From assembly GCF_016757965.1 (NCBI RefSeq), contig NZ_JAEKIW010000015.1:1-60787 (forward strand): a DNA stretch of 60,787 nt. The letters are read 5' to 3'. Below, one piece after another: positions 44,295 to 54,486 of this stretch (within the stretch, counting starts at the first letter, position 1; the number at the start of each line of letters is the position of its first letter). The position numbers were made by a program, and so were the translations under genes. Source of the DNA: Archaeoglobus neptunius (lineage in GTDB: Archaea > Halobacteriota > Archaeoglobi > Archaeoglobales > Archaeoglobaceae). The notes beneath the pieces are model-generated. The model was not told the origin of the DNA and made no database searches. It worked only from the letters and a program-made list of their open reading frames with translations.

Positions 44295-45046
44295 TCAGGC
44301 TGGGAAAAGTTAAAACGGACCCTGTTGAGAATCTCAAAAGACATGCGGAGGCGATTGGAGAAGCTGTAAGGCAGGCAATCAAGCCTGACAGAATTACAGT
44401 TGAATATCCGAGAGAAAGGAGGAGATACCCTGAATGTTTTAGAGGCTTTATTATCTTTGACAAGGAAAAATGCATAAGCTGTTACAGATGTGCTCAAATC
44501 TGCCCTGCGAATGCTATCCAGATGGAGTATTATGATAACGCCTACCCGGGGATAGACTACGCAAAGTGCATTTTCTGCCACTTCTGCGTTGACAGCTGTC
44601 CGACCGGTGCTCTCAATACAAGCAAGGTTCATGATGTGGCATTCAAGACGATGGAAGAAATGAAACTGAGCACAAAGAACATAATGAAAATCCCTGAGGT
44701 GGTCAGGGAAGAAAAATTCACGGTTGACTATTACGTTGACAAAAACGTATGGAAACTTGTGAGAAAGAAGGAGCTGGACAGACTTGAAGTTGAGCCCAAG
44801 CCTGTAAAGGTTAGGGAAAGAAGGGCTGCCTGCATCGAACCTGAAAGCTGTATCGGTTGCAGACTCTGTGCCAGTGTATGCCCGCAAAATGCGATTGTGG
44901 TTGAAAGGTGTGAGATCAGCATAGACGAAGAAGTTACGGGGACTGGATGTGTTCTTGAAGTTCACACTGACAGATGTACCGGTTGCGGACTCTGTGTGAG
45001 ACAATGTCCGATGCAGATTTTGACCCTTCAAGAGGTGGGAGAATGA
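44291..45046 (+). CDS. fqoI: F420H2:quinone oxidoreductase subunit I with four ferredoxin motifs
   Basis: 251 residues from the ATG at 44291 (ATGA overlap with fqoH). The first pair of clusters is at Cys 61-71 (CISCYRCAQIC) and 93-103 (CIFCHFCVDSC), as in NuoI. A second pair at 187-197 (CIGCRLCASVC) and 229-239 (CTGCGLCVRQC) is an added two-cluster ferredoxin. A linker of about 80 residues with a KLVRKKELDRLEVEP stretch joins them. NuoI normally has two clusters in about 150-180 residues. The added domain may pass electrons from FqoF or from outside ferredoxin. Confidence 0.9.
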   Translation: MIRLGKVKTDPVENLKRHAEAIGEAVRQAIKPDRITVEYPRERRRYPECFRGFIIFDKEKCISCYRCAQICPANAIQMEYYDNAYPGIDYAKCIFCHFCVDSCPTGALNTSKVHDVAFKTMEEMKLSTKNIMKIPEVVREEKFTVDYYVDKNVWKLVRKKELDRLEVEPKPVKVRERRAACIEPESCIGCRLCASVCPQNAIVVERCEISIDEEVTGTGCVLEVHTDRCTGCGLCVRQCPMQILTLQEVGE

Positions 45047-46080
45047 TGGCGAGAGAGTGGCAGTTCCCTCTGCCAGAAAAGAAGCACAAGAAAAAATACT
45101 TTGGCAATCTGAAGATTGAGGTGATTGACACTGGGTACTGCTGTCACTGCGCCGCATGCGCGTCAATCTGCCCGGTGGAGGGAATAACAGCCGGAGACGC
45201 TCCCATAGACTTTCCCAACTGGATTAAAGAGTGTGTGGATTGCGGCGCATGTATTAAGGTATGCCCCAGATGGGACTACACTCCGAAAAACGGTCTTGGA
45301 GAGTACACGGAACTTGTTGCTGCAAGATCGAAGAGATTTGTGGGGCAGGATGGGGCAATGGTTACAGAATTCACAGCCTCAGCCCTCGAGATGGGCATAA
45401 TCGAAAGGGCGATTTTCGTTGCGAGAGACTCCAACTGGAGGACGAAGATAGTTACTGTAAAGTCTCCAGAGCAGCTCTATGATCGCAAGATTACTGGAAC
45501 GAAGTACTCTTATGCGGACGTTTTGCCTGCTTTGAAGGAAGCAGTGTTGAAGTCGGAAGCTGTGGGTTTTGTTGGAACCCCATGCATGGTAACTGCTGTC
45601 AGGAAAATGCAGAAAGCATTTAAGAAATTTCAAAGAGTAAAACTCTCCATCGGTCTTTTCTGCACTGAAAACTTCTATCATCACCAACTTTACGAATTCC
45701 TGCTTGAGAAGGCAAACGCAGACTTGAGAAATGCCGTTAAAACGGACATAAAGAAGGGAAAGTTCATTGTGGAGATGAAAGACGGCAGCAAAGTGAGGAT
45801 ACCTGTAAAGGACTTCGAAGAAATCATCCCTTCAGGATGTAAGGTGTGTCAGGATTTCACGGCAGTGGACAGCGATGTCAGCATCGGAAGTGTTGGAAGC
45901 GCAAACAGATTCTCTACAGTTATGGTCAGAACTGAGGTTGCGAAACAGATTCTTGATTACATTAAAGAGAAAGATTATGCTGAGTTCAGGGAGCCAAAGC
46001 TCGAACTTGTACAGAAGCTCTGCGATCACAAGATAAAGATACACCCGTGGCCACCCAAGAAAAAGAAAGAGGAAGATTAA
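45043..46080 (+). CDS. fqoF: F420H2 dehydrogenase subunit F (FrhB-like)
   Basis: 345 residues from the ATG at 45043 (or 45046) with AGGTGG at 45034-45039. An N-terminal part holds two 4Fe-4S motifs (CCHCAACASIC, CVDCGACIKVC). The FrhB/FpoF body follows, with GFVGTPCMVTAV and SIGLFCTENF. It oxidises F420H2 with FAD and passes electrons to FqoI. It replaces the NADH module of complex I, and no NuoE, F or G gene is present. Its end overlaps the convergent DUF447 gene by four bases. Confidence 0.93.
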   Translation: MMAREWQFPLPEKKHKKKYFGNLKIEVIDTGYCCHCAACASICPVEGITAGDAPIDFPNWIKECVDCGACIKVCPRWDYTPKNGLGEYTELVAARSKRFVGQDGAMVTEFTASALEMGIIERAIFVARDSNWRTKIVTVKSPEQLYDRKITGTKYSYADVLPALKEAVLKSEAVGFVGTPCMVTAVRKMQKAFKKFQRVKLSIGLFCTENFYHHQLYEFLLEKANADLRNAVKTDIKKGKFIVEMKDGSKVRIPVKDFEEIIPSGCKVCQDFTAVDSDVSIGSVGSANRFSTVMVRTEVAKQILDYIKEKDYAEFREPKLELVQKLCDHKIKIHPWPPKKKKEED

Positions 46081-46652
46081 ATCTTCTCCAGAATTATTTT
46101 AAAAGCATTTTTTTCTTTCTCAGATCCACATTTCCGTGCAATTTCGCTGTAGTATACTATTCTGTTTTTCAACTCTGCTTTTTTAGCCTCATCCTTTATC
46201 GCAACAAACCTTGTAGCATGCACAAGAGCCTCAATCACGGCGTTGAACCCCCTGTTAACTGCCCTGAATTGCCTCTGCAAAACCTCACCATCAACAAGTT
46301 CCAGCACTGCATAACCCCCCTCAAGTCTGGCGCTGAACTCGCACCATGCCATTGCCCCTTTGATAACCGGTGGATTGATTGATTCGAAGTATTCCGGCCC
46401 CAGATCATCAAATGAGGCCAGTGCGAATATTACAGCATCCCATATAACATTCGCAAATAGTCTCCCTTCTCTTTCCACGTTCTCTCTTGTATGTGATCTG
46501 TAAAGTCTGACTCTGGCCATTCTTGAGCTGCAATCCTCAACGATGATTCCGATGGGGGCAGTGTTTAGACTGCCGTCAGCTTTTCTGGTAATGGCGATTA
46601 TCTCGTTTATACCTTCGGTAAACCCAAAATCCGCGAGTCTCACACTCTCCAC
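46077..46652 (-). CDS. DUF447 family protein
   Basis: 191 residues. The start with FGFTEGINEIIAITRKADGSLNTAPIG is the DUF447 pattern, a split-barrel fold related to flavin reductases. It overlaps the CitG-like gene by 13 bases, so translation is coupled. The pair of DUF447 and COG1767 genes occurs in organisms that use methanopterin-type C1 carriers, which suggests a role in cofactor synthesis or handling, but this is an inference and no enzyme activity is known to me. Confidence 0.8.
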   Translation of the reverse strand: MESVRLADFGFTEGINEIIAITRKADGSLNTAPIGIIVEDCSSRMARVRLYRSHTRENVEREGRLFANVIWDAVIFALASFDDLGPEYFESINPPVIKGAMAWCEFSARLEGGYAVLELVDGEVLQRQFRAVNRGFNAVIEALVHATRFVAIKDEAKKAELKNRIVYYSEIARKCGSEKEKNAFKIILEKI

Positions 46653-47482
46653 CCCTCCACAATTGCAAGGTATATTGACGAGGCGGTCAAATCCGCTATT
46701 GTACCTGGATTTGCCCCATCTTTTAGCAGTCTTTCATCAAGCGCTCTGATCTTATCCGGACTGCCGGCGGCGTTTTTCGAATACTCCATAATCTTTTTTG
46801 CGTAATCAAACCCCTTCTTTGCGATTATGAGAGGATCCGGATAGCGAGAAAGCAGAGAATGGTAGAGAGAAACTATCGTTTCGTTTGGATCTTTATCTGA
46901 ACTCAGAATGAAGTCCGCACCGGCAAGACTGATGGGATAACCGTCTGTAAGCTCTTTCGCTATAAGATTCTCTCCAGGAGCAAGCTTCATCCATCCATAA
47001 ATGTTTACTCCACTCTCAGCTATCTCCCTCTCTGTCCCGGAACTCTGGAGATTCATTTTCTCGGCGCCTATCACTCTCGCTTTAGCAAGTTTAAAGGCGT
47101 CGAGAACTCTCAGACTGTCTTCGTAATCTGTTCTTTTCAGATTTTCAACAGCCACGTTTGCCATACCATCCTTATCTCCAGCTCTCCACGCTGAAACCAG
47201 AGGAACCAGCAATAAGAACGCGCCGAAATGAACATTCTCTGCCCTGTGCCATTTCATGCTCTCTCTCACGGCCATCAGGATACCCTCCCCGATTCCCATT
47301 TTGCCCTCCGCAACCTCCAGAAATGCCGGATATGCGCCAACAGAGGAGGCCAGAAACTGCTCGTACCTCAAATCTTCAAAATTATGCTCTCTATCGACAT
47401 TTCCGGCTTTGGGATTTCCAGAGACTTCCAGAAGCAATGAGAGGCAGGCCGCCGTGGCAGCGTCACTGGGCCTTCTGAGCAT
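46640..47482 (-). CDS. CitG-like (COG1767) triphosphoribosyl-dephospho-CoA synthase family protein
   Basis: 280 residues from the ATG at 47480-47482. A TATA-like ATTTTTAA about 25 bases upstream supports this start. The longer start at 47521 is weaker. The motif SGNPKAGNVDREHNF is the family's conserved nucleotide region, followed by a helical body as in CitG. CitG makes the citrate lyase prosthetic group, but no citrate lyase genes are nearby, so the archaeal paralogue probably has another job, perhaps linked to C1-cofactor synthesis with DUF447. Confidence 0.82.
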   Translation of the reverse strand: MLRRPSDAATAACLSLLLEVSGNPKAGNVDREHNFEDLRYEQFLASSVGAYPAFLEVAEGKMGIGEGILMAVRESMKWHRAENVHFGAFLLLVPLVSAWRAGDKDGMANVAVENLKRTDYEDSLRVLDAFKLAKARVIGAEKMNLQSSGTEREIAESGVNIYGWMKLAPGENLIAKELTDGYPISLAGADFILSSDKDPNETIVSLYHSLLSRYPDPLIIAKKGFDYAKKIMEYSKNAAGSPDKIRALDERLLKDGANPGTIADLTASSIYLAIVEGWRV

Positions 47483-47550
47483 AACCAGCGTATCTGAGAG
47501 GTTAAAAATTCTTTTCCGCAAATTTAATTTACTTCTTAATGACTGATTTT

Positions 47551-48687
47551 ATGAGACTTCATGAGTATCAGGCGAAGCAAATTTTCTCCAGACATGGGAT
47601 TAAAACTGCAAAGGGAGAGATAGCTGTAAGTGTTGATGAAGTGGAGTCAATAGCGAGAAAACTGGGTGGAAAAGTTGTCCTAAAGTCTCAGATTCTGGTG
47701 GGTGGTAGGGGAAAAGCAGGAGGGATAATGAAGGCATTCAGTGTTGAAGAGGCTGTTGAAAAGGCAAAGGAGTTGTTTGGCAAGATTATAAAGGGTCATG
47801 TCGTCGAGAAAATTTACGTTGAGGAGTTGGTGCAGATTGAGAGGGAAATGTACGCAGGACTAACTGTCGACAGGGCAGGAAAGGGAGTTACGGCAATTCT
47901 CAGCTCCGTTGGTGGGATGGACATTGAAGAGATCGCTGTTAAACATCCGGAGAAAATTGCAAAGGTAACAATAAACCCCAAATGGGGACTCTGGGATTAT
48001 CAGATAAGGCAGCTTCTGATCAACTCTCAGATGCCGAAAGATTACTGGAAAGAGGTGAATGCAATATTGAGAACTCTTTACAGCATCCTTATGCACTATG
48101 AGGCGGAGCTTGTTGAGATAAATCCCCTTGTTGCAACTCCGGAAGGCCTGATTGCTGCAGATGCAAGACTGAACATAGACGATAGTGCACTATTCAGACA
48201 TAGGGAGCTTGAGACCTTCAGAGACTATACCGAAGCTGACCAGACGGAGAGAATCGCAATGGAGAAGGGTCTGAACTATGTAAAGCTTGATGGTACCATC
48301 GGAGTTCTTGCCAACGGTGCAGGAATGGCGATGTCAACAATGGACCTGATATATCTTCAGGGTGGAAAACCGGCGAACTTCCTGGATATAGGTGGTGGAG
48401 CTTCAGCAGAGGTTGTGAGGGAAGCTATGAATCTGATACTGATGGACAAAAATGTTAAGACTGTTTTCATAAACATCTTTGGTGGGATTACGAGGTGTGA
48501 TGACGTAGCAAGAGGTTTGATACAGGCACTTGCAGAGATCTCGGTTCCGATCGTCGTCAGACTGGCAGGAACAAATGAGGAAGAGGGCAGGAGAATAATG
48601 GAAGAGTTTGCAAGAGAAAAAGAGAACGTTCATATTGTGGAGACGATGGAGGAGGGAGCCAAGAAAGCTGTTGAGCTTGGGAGGTGA
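47551..48687 (+). CDS. sucC: Succinyl-CoA synthetase, beta subunit
   Basis: 378 residues from the ATG at 47551, with an A/T-rich TATA box at 47521-47530. The ATP-grasp N-terminus is [16 protein letters not shown], with [14 protein letters not shown] in the nucleotide site and NANVKTVF-type CoA-domain strands ([20 protein letters not shown]) at the end. It makes succinyl-CoA and ADP (or GDP) phosphorylation in the citric acid cycle. sucD follows four bases after its stop. Confidence 0.95.
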   Translation: MRLHEYQAKQIFSRHGIKTAKGEIAVSVDEVESIARKLGGKVVLKSQILVGGRGKAGGIMKAFSVEEAVEKAKELFGKIIKGHVVEKIYVEELVQIEREMYAGLTVDRAGKGVTAILSSVGGMDIEEIAVKHPEKIAKVTINPKWGLWDYQIRQLLINSQMPKDYWKEVNAILRTLYSILMHYEAELVEINPLVATPEGLIAADARLNIDDSALFRHRELETFRDYTEADQTERIAMEKGLNYVKLDGTIGVLANGAGMAMSTMDLIYLQGGKPANFLDIGGGASAEVVREAMNLILMDKNVKTVFINIFGGITRCDDVARGLIQALAEISVPIVVRLAGTNEEEGRRIMEEFAREKENVHIVETMEEGAKKAVELGR

Positions 48688-48691
48688 TTTT

Positions 48692-49564
48692 ATGGCAATA
48701 ATTGTGAATGAGAATACAAGAGCGATCGTTCAGGGTATAACGGGATACCAGGGCAAATTTCACGCTGAGAGAATGATGAAGTACGGTACCAAGATAGTTG
48801 CTGGGGTTACTCCCGGGAAAGGAGGGAGTGAAGTTCTTGGTGTAAAGGTTTACGATAGCGTAAGGGAAGCTGTAGAGAACACCGGTGCCAATGCGTCCGT
48901 GATATTCGTTCCTGCAGCATTTGCTGCAGACGCCGTAATGGAGGCTGCGGATTCAGGTATTGAGGTTATAGTATGCATAACCGAAGGAATTCCGGTTCAC
49001 GATGAGCTCAAAATGTACTGGAGGGTTAAGGAGGCAGGGTCTGTGCTGATAGGCCCCAACTGCCCCGGGATAATCAGCCCCGGAAAGTCACATTTGGGGA
49101 TAATGCCAACCCAGATTTTCAAACCCGGTAGTGTGGGCATCGTTTCCAGAAGCGGAACCCTGACGTACCAGATAGCCTATAACCTGAGCAAGCTGGGCAT
49201 CGGCCAGTCCACCGTTGTGGGGATAGGGGGTGACAGGATAATAGGTACTGACTTTGTTGAAATCCTGAGCATGTTCGAGGAAGATGCCGAAACAGAGGCG
49301 GTCGTGCTGGTTGGAGAGATCGGGGGTAGGGATGAAGAGGTGGCTGCAGAGTTCATAAGGGAAGAGATGTCCAAGCCGGTGGTCGGTTACATTGCGGGCC
49401 TCACTGCTCCACCGGGCAAGAGAATGGGGCACGCCGGAGCTATAATCGAGGGAGGAGTTGGAACTGCAGAGTCAAAAATAAGGGCTCTGGAAAAAGCAGG
49501 CGTTGAAGTAGGCAAAACCCCAATGGAGGTAGCTGAGCTGGTTGCAAAGCTGTTTAGGAAATGA
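48692..49564 (+). CDS. sucD: Succinyl-CoA synthetase, alpha subunit
   Basis: 290 residues from the ATG at 48692 with GAGGTGA at 48681-48687. The CoA-binding part is [19 protein letters not shown] and the catalytic His is in [12 protein letters not shown]. It forms the phosphohistidine intermediate and pairs with SucC. The stop overlaps the next gene (ATGA), so the three genes form one unit. Confidence 0.95.
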   Translation: MAIIVNENTRAIVQGITGYQGKFHAERMMKYGTKIVAGVTPGKGGSEVLGVKVYDSVREAVENTGANASVIFVPAAFAADAVMEAADSGIEVIVCITEGIPVHDELKMYWRVKEAGSVLIGPNCPGIISPGKSHLGIMPTQIFKPGSVGIVSRSGTLTYQIAYNLSKLGIGQSTVVGIGGDRIIGTDFVEILSMFEEDAETEAVVLVGEIGGRDEEVAAEFIREEMSKPVVGYIAGLTAPPGKRMGHAGAIIEGGVGTAESKIRALEKAGVEVGKTPMEVAELVAKLFRK

Positions 49565-50187
49565 GGCTTGATGTACTGCTCGTAAAGAAGGGCTACTTCA
49601 GTACCAGAAGTAAGGCGAAGGAGGCGATTAGGAGGGGATTCGTTAAAGTCGATGGAAGGGTCGTGACCAAACCCTCAACGGATGCTGATCTCAATGCCAA
49701 AATCGAAGTTCTCGTTGATGAGAAACCAAAGGGTTACTGGAAGCTGAAGGAAATAGATAACCGTTTCAATCTTTTTTCCGGTAATGAGGTTGTTCTCGAT
49801 CTCGGAAGCTCTGCAGGAGGATTCCTGCTCTATGCCAGCGAAAGGGCGAAGTGGGTGTACGGAATAGAGTACAGCAGAGAGTTTGAAGAGCAACTGAGGA
49901 CCATAGAGAAGAGCAAGAACAACGTAAAGGTCTTTATTGCGGACGCATTTACCTTCAACGCTTCAGTTCTCCCTGAATTTGATCTGATCCTGAACGATCT
50001 GACCCTACCATTTTCCTCCTCAATGATTGCCCTCAAAAATTTTTTGCACAATCTGAAATCTACTGGTTATGTGTTATTTGTGCACAAGGAGGGAGATGGT
50101 GAGCGGGCAGATTTCCAGAATTTAAAAGTTGTTGACTCCTTTTCTTCAAAAAACAGGAGAGAAACGTATTATCTTCTTCGCAGATAG
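49561..50187 (+). CDS. TlyA-like rRNA methyltransferase with S4 domain
   Basis: 208 residues. An S4 RNA-binding domain spans about 1-60 ([31 protein letters not shown]) and a FtsJ-type Rossmann methyltransferase follows ([18 protein letters not shown]). The family methylates 2'-O of cytidines in rRNA. The archaeal member is shorter than bacterial TlyA (about 270), so the target is uncertain. It overlaps sucD by four bases. Confidence 0.8.
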   Translation: MRLDVLLVKKGYFSTRSKAKEAIRRGFVKVDGRVVTKPSTDADLNAKIEVLVDEKPKGYWKLKEIDNRFNLFSGNEVVLDLGSSAGGFLLYASERAKWVYGIEYSREFEEQLRTIEKSKNNVKVFIADAFTFNASVLPEFDLILNDLTLPFSSSMIALKNFLHNLKSTGYVLFVHKEGDGERADFQNLKVVDSFSSKNRRETYYLLRR

Positions 50188-50268
50188 TGTATATCATAAT
50201 CACAACTACAATATCCAACATTTTTATTGATTAATAGCGAAAAAATTAAATAGTGCGCATTACATGAA

Positions 50269-50862
50269 ATGAATGTAAGAGTGGGGGTGTTAGCTGTGAG
50301 ACTGGCCATATGTGCGGGAATAGTCATCTTACTGGTTGCTGGTTCGCTGCCCGTTATGGCGGAGGACTTCAGCATGAACGGTACGGAGTTTGCAGCAGCA
50401 TTTATATCCAATACAATATCGAATCTGGACCTGGGATCCAAGGCGCTCAAGATGTTTTATGCAGTTAATACTACAGATACAAGCAGCAACCTCTTCCAGA
50501 ACCTGTGGGGTTTGATTTACGGTGGAGTCCTGGTTGCGGGATGGAACAATCAGGTTACGGCACTGGTTCTTGACGAACTGGCGAACACGAGCAATACCAA
50601 CCTCGATTCAGCGAGAACGAATATCTCGACTGCGATAAGATACATCGCCACAAACACAACAACAGTGTTTGGAGATACTGAAGGAAGCGCAGGACTTTCT
50701 GCCCTGCTTAAGTATCAGGTCAAGGCGCTGGAGAACAGGTCGGTGGAATACAACGGAGAACCTCTGATCCAGGCGTATGCAAAGGCAATTGCAGATACGA
50801 TACACGATAACATACTGTTCATGATGGAACTTTTCAAAGCAATACCAGAAGCACTGAGCTGA
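50269..50862 (+). CDS. Secreted Asn/Thr-rich protein, unknown
   Basis: 197 residues. A signal peptide (about 1-31, with LAICAGIVILLVAG and VMA before the cleavage) is followed by a body rich in Asn, Thr, Ala and Leu with several N-glycosylation sites (NTT, NTS, NRS). No repeats or known domain were recognised. The mature chain is helix-prone. It has its own A/T-rich promoter (AAATTAAATA, about 50246-50255) and stands alone between the tlyA-like gene and polD. Confidence 0.65.
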   Translation: MNVRVGVLAVRLAICAGIVILLVAGSLPVMAEDFSMNGTEFAAAFISNTISNLDLGSKALKMFYAVNTTDTSSNLFQNLWGLIYGGVLVAGWNNQVTALVLDELANTSNTNLDSARTNISTAIRYIATNTTTVFGDTEGSAGLSALLKYQVKALENRSVEYNGEPLIQAYAKAIADTIHDNILFMMELFKAIPEALS

Positions 50863-51024
50863 TTTATTATTTTTATATTCATCTTTAAGTATTAACAATT
50901 AAAGTATATACAGGACCTTTTTGGTTATAGGGCTCAAGGATTGGTGTAAATAGAATAGAAAAGAGTGATTATATATTCTCCGCAATCCAGAAACTTTAAT
51001 TTCTGATGTGTAAATGGTAAAAAG

Positions 51025-54000
51025 ATGAATCTGACTCTTGATGCTTTCTTCCCCCTGTTCGAATCGGAGCCAAATCTGGATTTCTGGAGGTTTAAAGAAA
51101 TAAGAAAATATCATGATTTACTTTTAGCAGAACTTGAGCGAATTTATAAAATTGCGGAGGCTGCGAGGCAGAAAGGACTTGATCCAGAGCCACATGTTGA
51201 GATACCTGTTGCGAAAAATATGGCCGAGAGAGTCGAGAAGCTGATGGGCGTTCCGGGACTGGCAGAAAGAATTATCGAGCTTGAAGAGGAAGGAGTCAGC
51301 AGAGAAACCATTTGCTTCAGGATTGCTGAGGAAATTGTTGACGGAAAGTTTGGAGAAATGCCGAAAGAAGAGGCTATAGATAAGGCTGTGAGGACGGCAG
51401 TTGCTATAATGACCGAGGGCGTTGTGGCAGCCCCGATTGAGGGGATAGCGAGGGTTAGAATCGACAGTGAAAATTTCTTGAGAGTTTACTACGCAGGCCC
51501 AATAAGGAGCGCAGGGGGTACGGCTCAGGTTATATCTGTCCTTGTTGCGGATTACGTTAGGAGAAAGGCTGGAATTGGAAGATATCAGCCAACTGAGGAG
51601 GAAATTTTGAGATACTGCGAGGAAATCCCGCTTTACAAGAAGGTTGCCAATCTTCAGTATTTGCCCAGTGACGATGAAATCAGGCTGATAGTCTCGAACT
51701 GCCCGATTTGCATTGACGGTGAACCAACCGAAGATGCTGAGGTGGCTGGCTATCGCAATCTACCGAGAGTGGAGACGAACAGGGTGAGGGGAGGGATGGC
51801 CCTCGTTATTGCGGAGGGTATAGCTCTCAAGGCTCCCAAACTTAAAAAGATGGTGGATGAAATAGGAATAGAAGGCTGGGAATGGCTGAACAAACTGATT
51901 AAAACCGGAGGGGATGAGGAGAAGGAGGAAAAGGTCGAGATTAAGCCAAAGGATAAGTACCTCACAGACATAGTTGCTGGCAGACCCGTTCTGAGTCATC
52001 CCTCAAGGAAAGGGGGCTTTAGACTCAGATATGGAAGAGCCAGAAATTCTGGCTTTGCGACGGTAGGCATAAATCCTGCAACGATGTACCTGCTTGACTT
52101 TATCGCTGTTGGGACCCAGCTAAAGATAGAGCGCCCCGGAAAAGCTGGAGGTGTTGTACCCGTTTCTTCGATTGAGGGGCCAACTGTAAGGCTGAAGAAC
52201 GGGGATGTTGTGAAAATAAGGACTCTCAGTGAGGCAAAGGCATTTAAGAATGACGTGGAGAAAATTCTCGACCTTGGAGAGATTCTGATAAATTACGGTG
52301 ATTTTCTCGAAAACAACCACCCTCTGATTCCATCTTCATATACCTACGAGTGGTGGATTCAGGAGGCAGAAAAAGCAGGTTTAAGGGGAGATTACAGGAA
52401 AATCAGTGAAGAAGAGGCGTTAAAGCTGTGTGATGAGCACGGGGTACCTCTTCATCCCGATTACACCTATCTCTGGCACGACATTGAAGTTGAGGAGTAC
52501 AAGTATTTGAGAAATTTCGTTTCGGACAATGGAAAGATAGAGGGTAAGCACGGAAAAAGTTCCCTGATACTCCCTTACGATGCAAAGGCAAAGGACGTTC
52601 TTGAGAAGATACTGATAGAGCACAAAGTCAGGGAAACCCACATCGTTATTGAGCAGTGGAGGGCATTTATAAGATGTCTTGGTCTGAACGAACGGCTGGA
52701 AAGAGTTGGAGAGGTCAGTGGAACAGACGTTCTTGAAATTATAAATTCGGTTTCAGGAATAAGAGTGAGGGCGAAAGCGCCTTCAAGAATTGGTGCGAGG
52801 ATGGGCAGGCCAGAGAAGGCAAAAGAGAGAAAAATGAGTCCTCCTCCACATGTTCTCTTTCCCGTGGGTCTTGCAGGGGGAAATACGAGAGATATAAAGA
52901 ATGCCATCAACTATACGAAGGACTACAATTCTGTAAAAGGTGAGGTTGAAGTTGAGATCGCTCTGAGAAAATGCAAGAAGTGCGGAAATGAGAGTTTCTG
53001 GCTAAAGTGTGACTGCGGTGGACTGACCGAGCAGGTCTACTATTGCCCCTTCTGCAAGATAAAGAATCACAGCAGAGTCTGTGAGAGATGCGGCAGGGAA
53101 ACCAGAGGATATGCCAGGAGAATCGTGAACATAAGGGAGTTGTATGAAAAGGCAATTGATAATCTCGGGGAGTACGATAATTTCGGAACAATAAAGGGAG
53201 TGCTCGGAATGTCTTCAAAGATCAAAATGCCTGAAAGACTTGAAAAAGGAATTTTGAGAGTAAAGCATGAGGTTTTTGTGTTTAAAGATGGTACAGCCAG
53301 ATTTGATGCCACAGACCTACCCATAACTCATTTCAGACCCAGAGAAATTGGAATAACGGTGGAGAAGCTGAAAGAGTTGGGATATGAGCGAGATTGCTCG
53401 GGAATAGAACTGAAAAGCGATGATCAGATCGTTGAGCTTAAGCCACAGGACGTGATACTACCGAAAAGAGGGGCAGAGTATCTTCTCAGGGTGGCAAATT
53501 TTATAGATGAGCTTCTGGTAAAGTTCTACGGAATGGAACCCTTCTACAATGCCAGTTCAATTGAGGATCTCATCGGGCATCTCGTGATCGGTCTTGCACC
53601 CCACACCTCCGCCGGCGTTTTAGGAAGGATAATCGGTTTTTCTGACGTTCTTGCAGGATATGCTCATCCTTACTTCCATGCAGCAAAAAGAAGAAACTGC
53701 GATGGTGATGAGGATTGCTTTATGCTGCTTTTAGACGGGTTGCTCAACTTCTCGAGGAAATTTCTGCCGGATAAGCGTGGAGGGCAGATGGATGCCCCAC
53801 TGGTTCTGACAGCCATAGTTGACCCCAAGGAGGTAGACAAGGAAGTGCACAACATGGACATAGTTGAGAAGTATCCTCTTGAATTCTACGAAGCCACACT
53901 GAGGTTCGTGAATCCAAAGGACGTTGAGGAATACATCGAAAAGGTAAAGGACAGGCTGAAGGATGAAACAAGATTCTGTGGGCTTGGATTCACCCACGAT

Positions 54001-54450
54001 ACTGAGGATATAGCCGCCGGAGTAAAGGAGAGCGCTTACAAATCACTTAAGACAATGCAGGAAAAGGTTTATCATCAGATGGAGCTGGCCAGGAAAATAG
54101 CAGCAGTGGACGAACACGATGTGGCTGAGAGAGTTATCAACGTTCATTTTCTGCCCGATATTATCGGAAATCTCAGAGCGTTCTCCAGACAGGAGTTCAG
54201 ATGTGTGAAATGTAATACAAAATATCGTAGAATCCCCCTTGTAGGAAAATGCACCAAGTGCGGAGGTAGATTGACACTTACAGTTCACAGCAATTCGATC
54301 ATGAAGTATCTGGACCTATCGAAATACCTTTCAACGAACTTCAACGTATCGGAGTACACCAGGCAAAGGCTGAAATTACTTGAGCAAGAAATTAAATCTC
54401 TGTTCGAAAACGAGAGTGAGAAGCAGGTGACAATATCAGATTTTGTTTGA
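51025..54450 (+). CDS. polC: DNA polymerase D large subunit (DP2)
   Basis: 1141 residues, the catalytic subunit of PolD, the euryarchaeal replicative polymerase. It starts near DAFFPLFESEP and holds the two double-psi-barrel catalytic regions, with KRRNCDGDEDCFMLLLDG giving the acidic residues. Zinc-binding segments are CKKCGNESFWLKC, CPFCKIKNHSRVCERC and, near the end, CVKCNTKYRR with CTKCGG. No intein interrupts it. The small subunit is not in the window. The gene follows a 162-base gap with a TATA-like CTTTAATTT about 25 bases upstream. Confidence 0.96.
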   Translation: MNLTLDAFFPLFESEPNLDFWRFKEIRKYHDLLLAELERIYKIAEAARQKGLDPEPHVEIPVAKNMAERVEKLMGVPGLAERIIELEEEGVSRETICFRIAEEIVDGKFGEMPKEEAIDKAVRTAVAIMTEGVVAAPIEGIARVRIDSENFLRVYYAGPIRSAGGTAQVISVLVADYVRRKAGIGRYQPTEEEILRYCEEIPLYKKVANLQYLPSDDEIRLIVSNCPICIDGEPTEDAEVAGYRNLPRVETNRVRGGMALVIAEGIALKAPKLKKMVDEIGIEGWEWLNKLIKTGGDEEKEEKVEIKPKDKYLTDIVAGRPVLSHPSRKGGFRLRYGRARNSGFATVGINPATMYLLDFIAVGTQLKIERPGKAGGVVPVSSIEGPTVRLKNGDVVKIRTLSEAKAFKNDVEKILDLGEILINYGDFLENNHPLIPSSYTYEWWIQEAEKAGLRGDYRKISEEEALKLCDEHGVPLHPDYTYLWHDIEVEEYKYLRNFVSDNGKIEGKHGKSSLILPYDAKAKDVLEKILIEHKVRETHIVIEQWRAFIRCLGLNERLERVGEVSGTDVLEIINSVSGIRVRAKAPSRIGARMGRPEKAKERKMSPPPHVLFPVGLAGGNTRDIKNAINYTKDYNSVKGEVEVEIALRKCKKCGNESFWLKCDCGGLTEQVYYCPFCKIKNHSRVCERCGRETRGYARRIVNIRELYEKAIDNLGEYDNFGTIKGVLGMSSKIKMPERLEKGILRVKHEVFVFKDGTARFDATDLPITHFRPREIGITVEKLKELGYERDCSGIELKSDDQIVELKPQDVILPKRGAEYLLRVANFIDELLVKFYGMEPFYNASSIEDLIGHLVIGLAPHTSAGVLGRIIGFSDVLAGYAHPYFHAAKRRNCDGDEDCFMLLLDGLLNFSRKFLPDKRGGQMDAPLVLTAIVDPKEVDKEVHNMDIVEKYPLEFYEATLRFVNPKDVEEYIEKVKDRLKDETRFCGLGFTHDTEDIAAGVKESAYKSLKTMQEKVYHQMELARKIAAVDEHDVAERVINVHFLPDIIGNLRAFSRQEFRCVKCNTKYRRIPLVGKCTKCGGRLTLTVHSNSIMKYLDLSKYLSTNFNVSEYTRQRLKLLEQEIKSLFENESEKQVTISDFV

Positions 54451-54486
54451 CAATAGAACTATATAGTAGTAGAGTGTAATTAATTT

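Noticed and set aside
50938-50988. Inverted repeat GGATTG...CAATCC before polD, a possible small RNA
   Set aside because: The arms are six bases with a loop of about 39, and no C or D boxes or terminator were convincing.
51025-54450. Intein in the PolD large subunit
   Set aside because: The protein runs through without the splice-site motifs (Cys or Ser start, HN end), and its length is that of an uninterrupted DP2.
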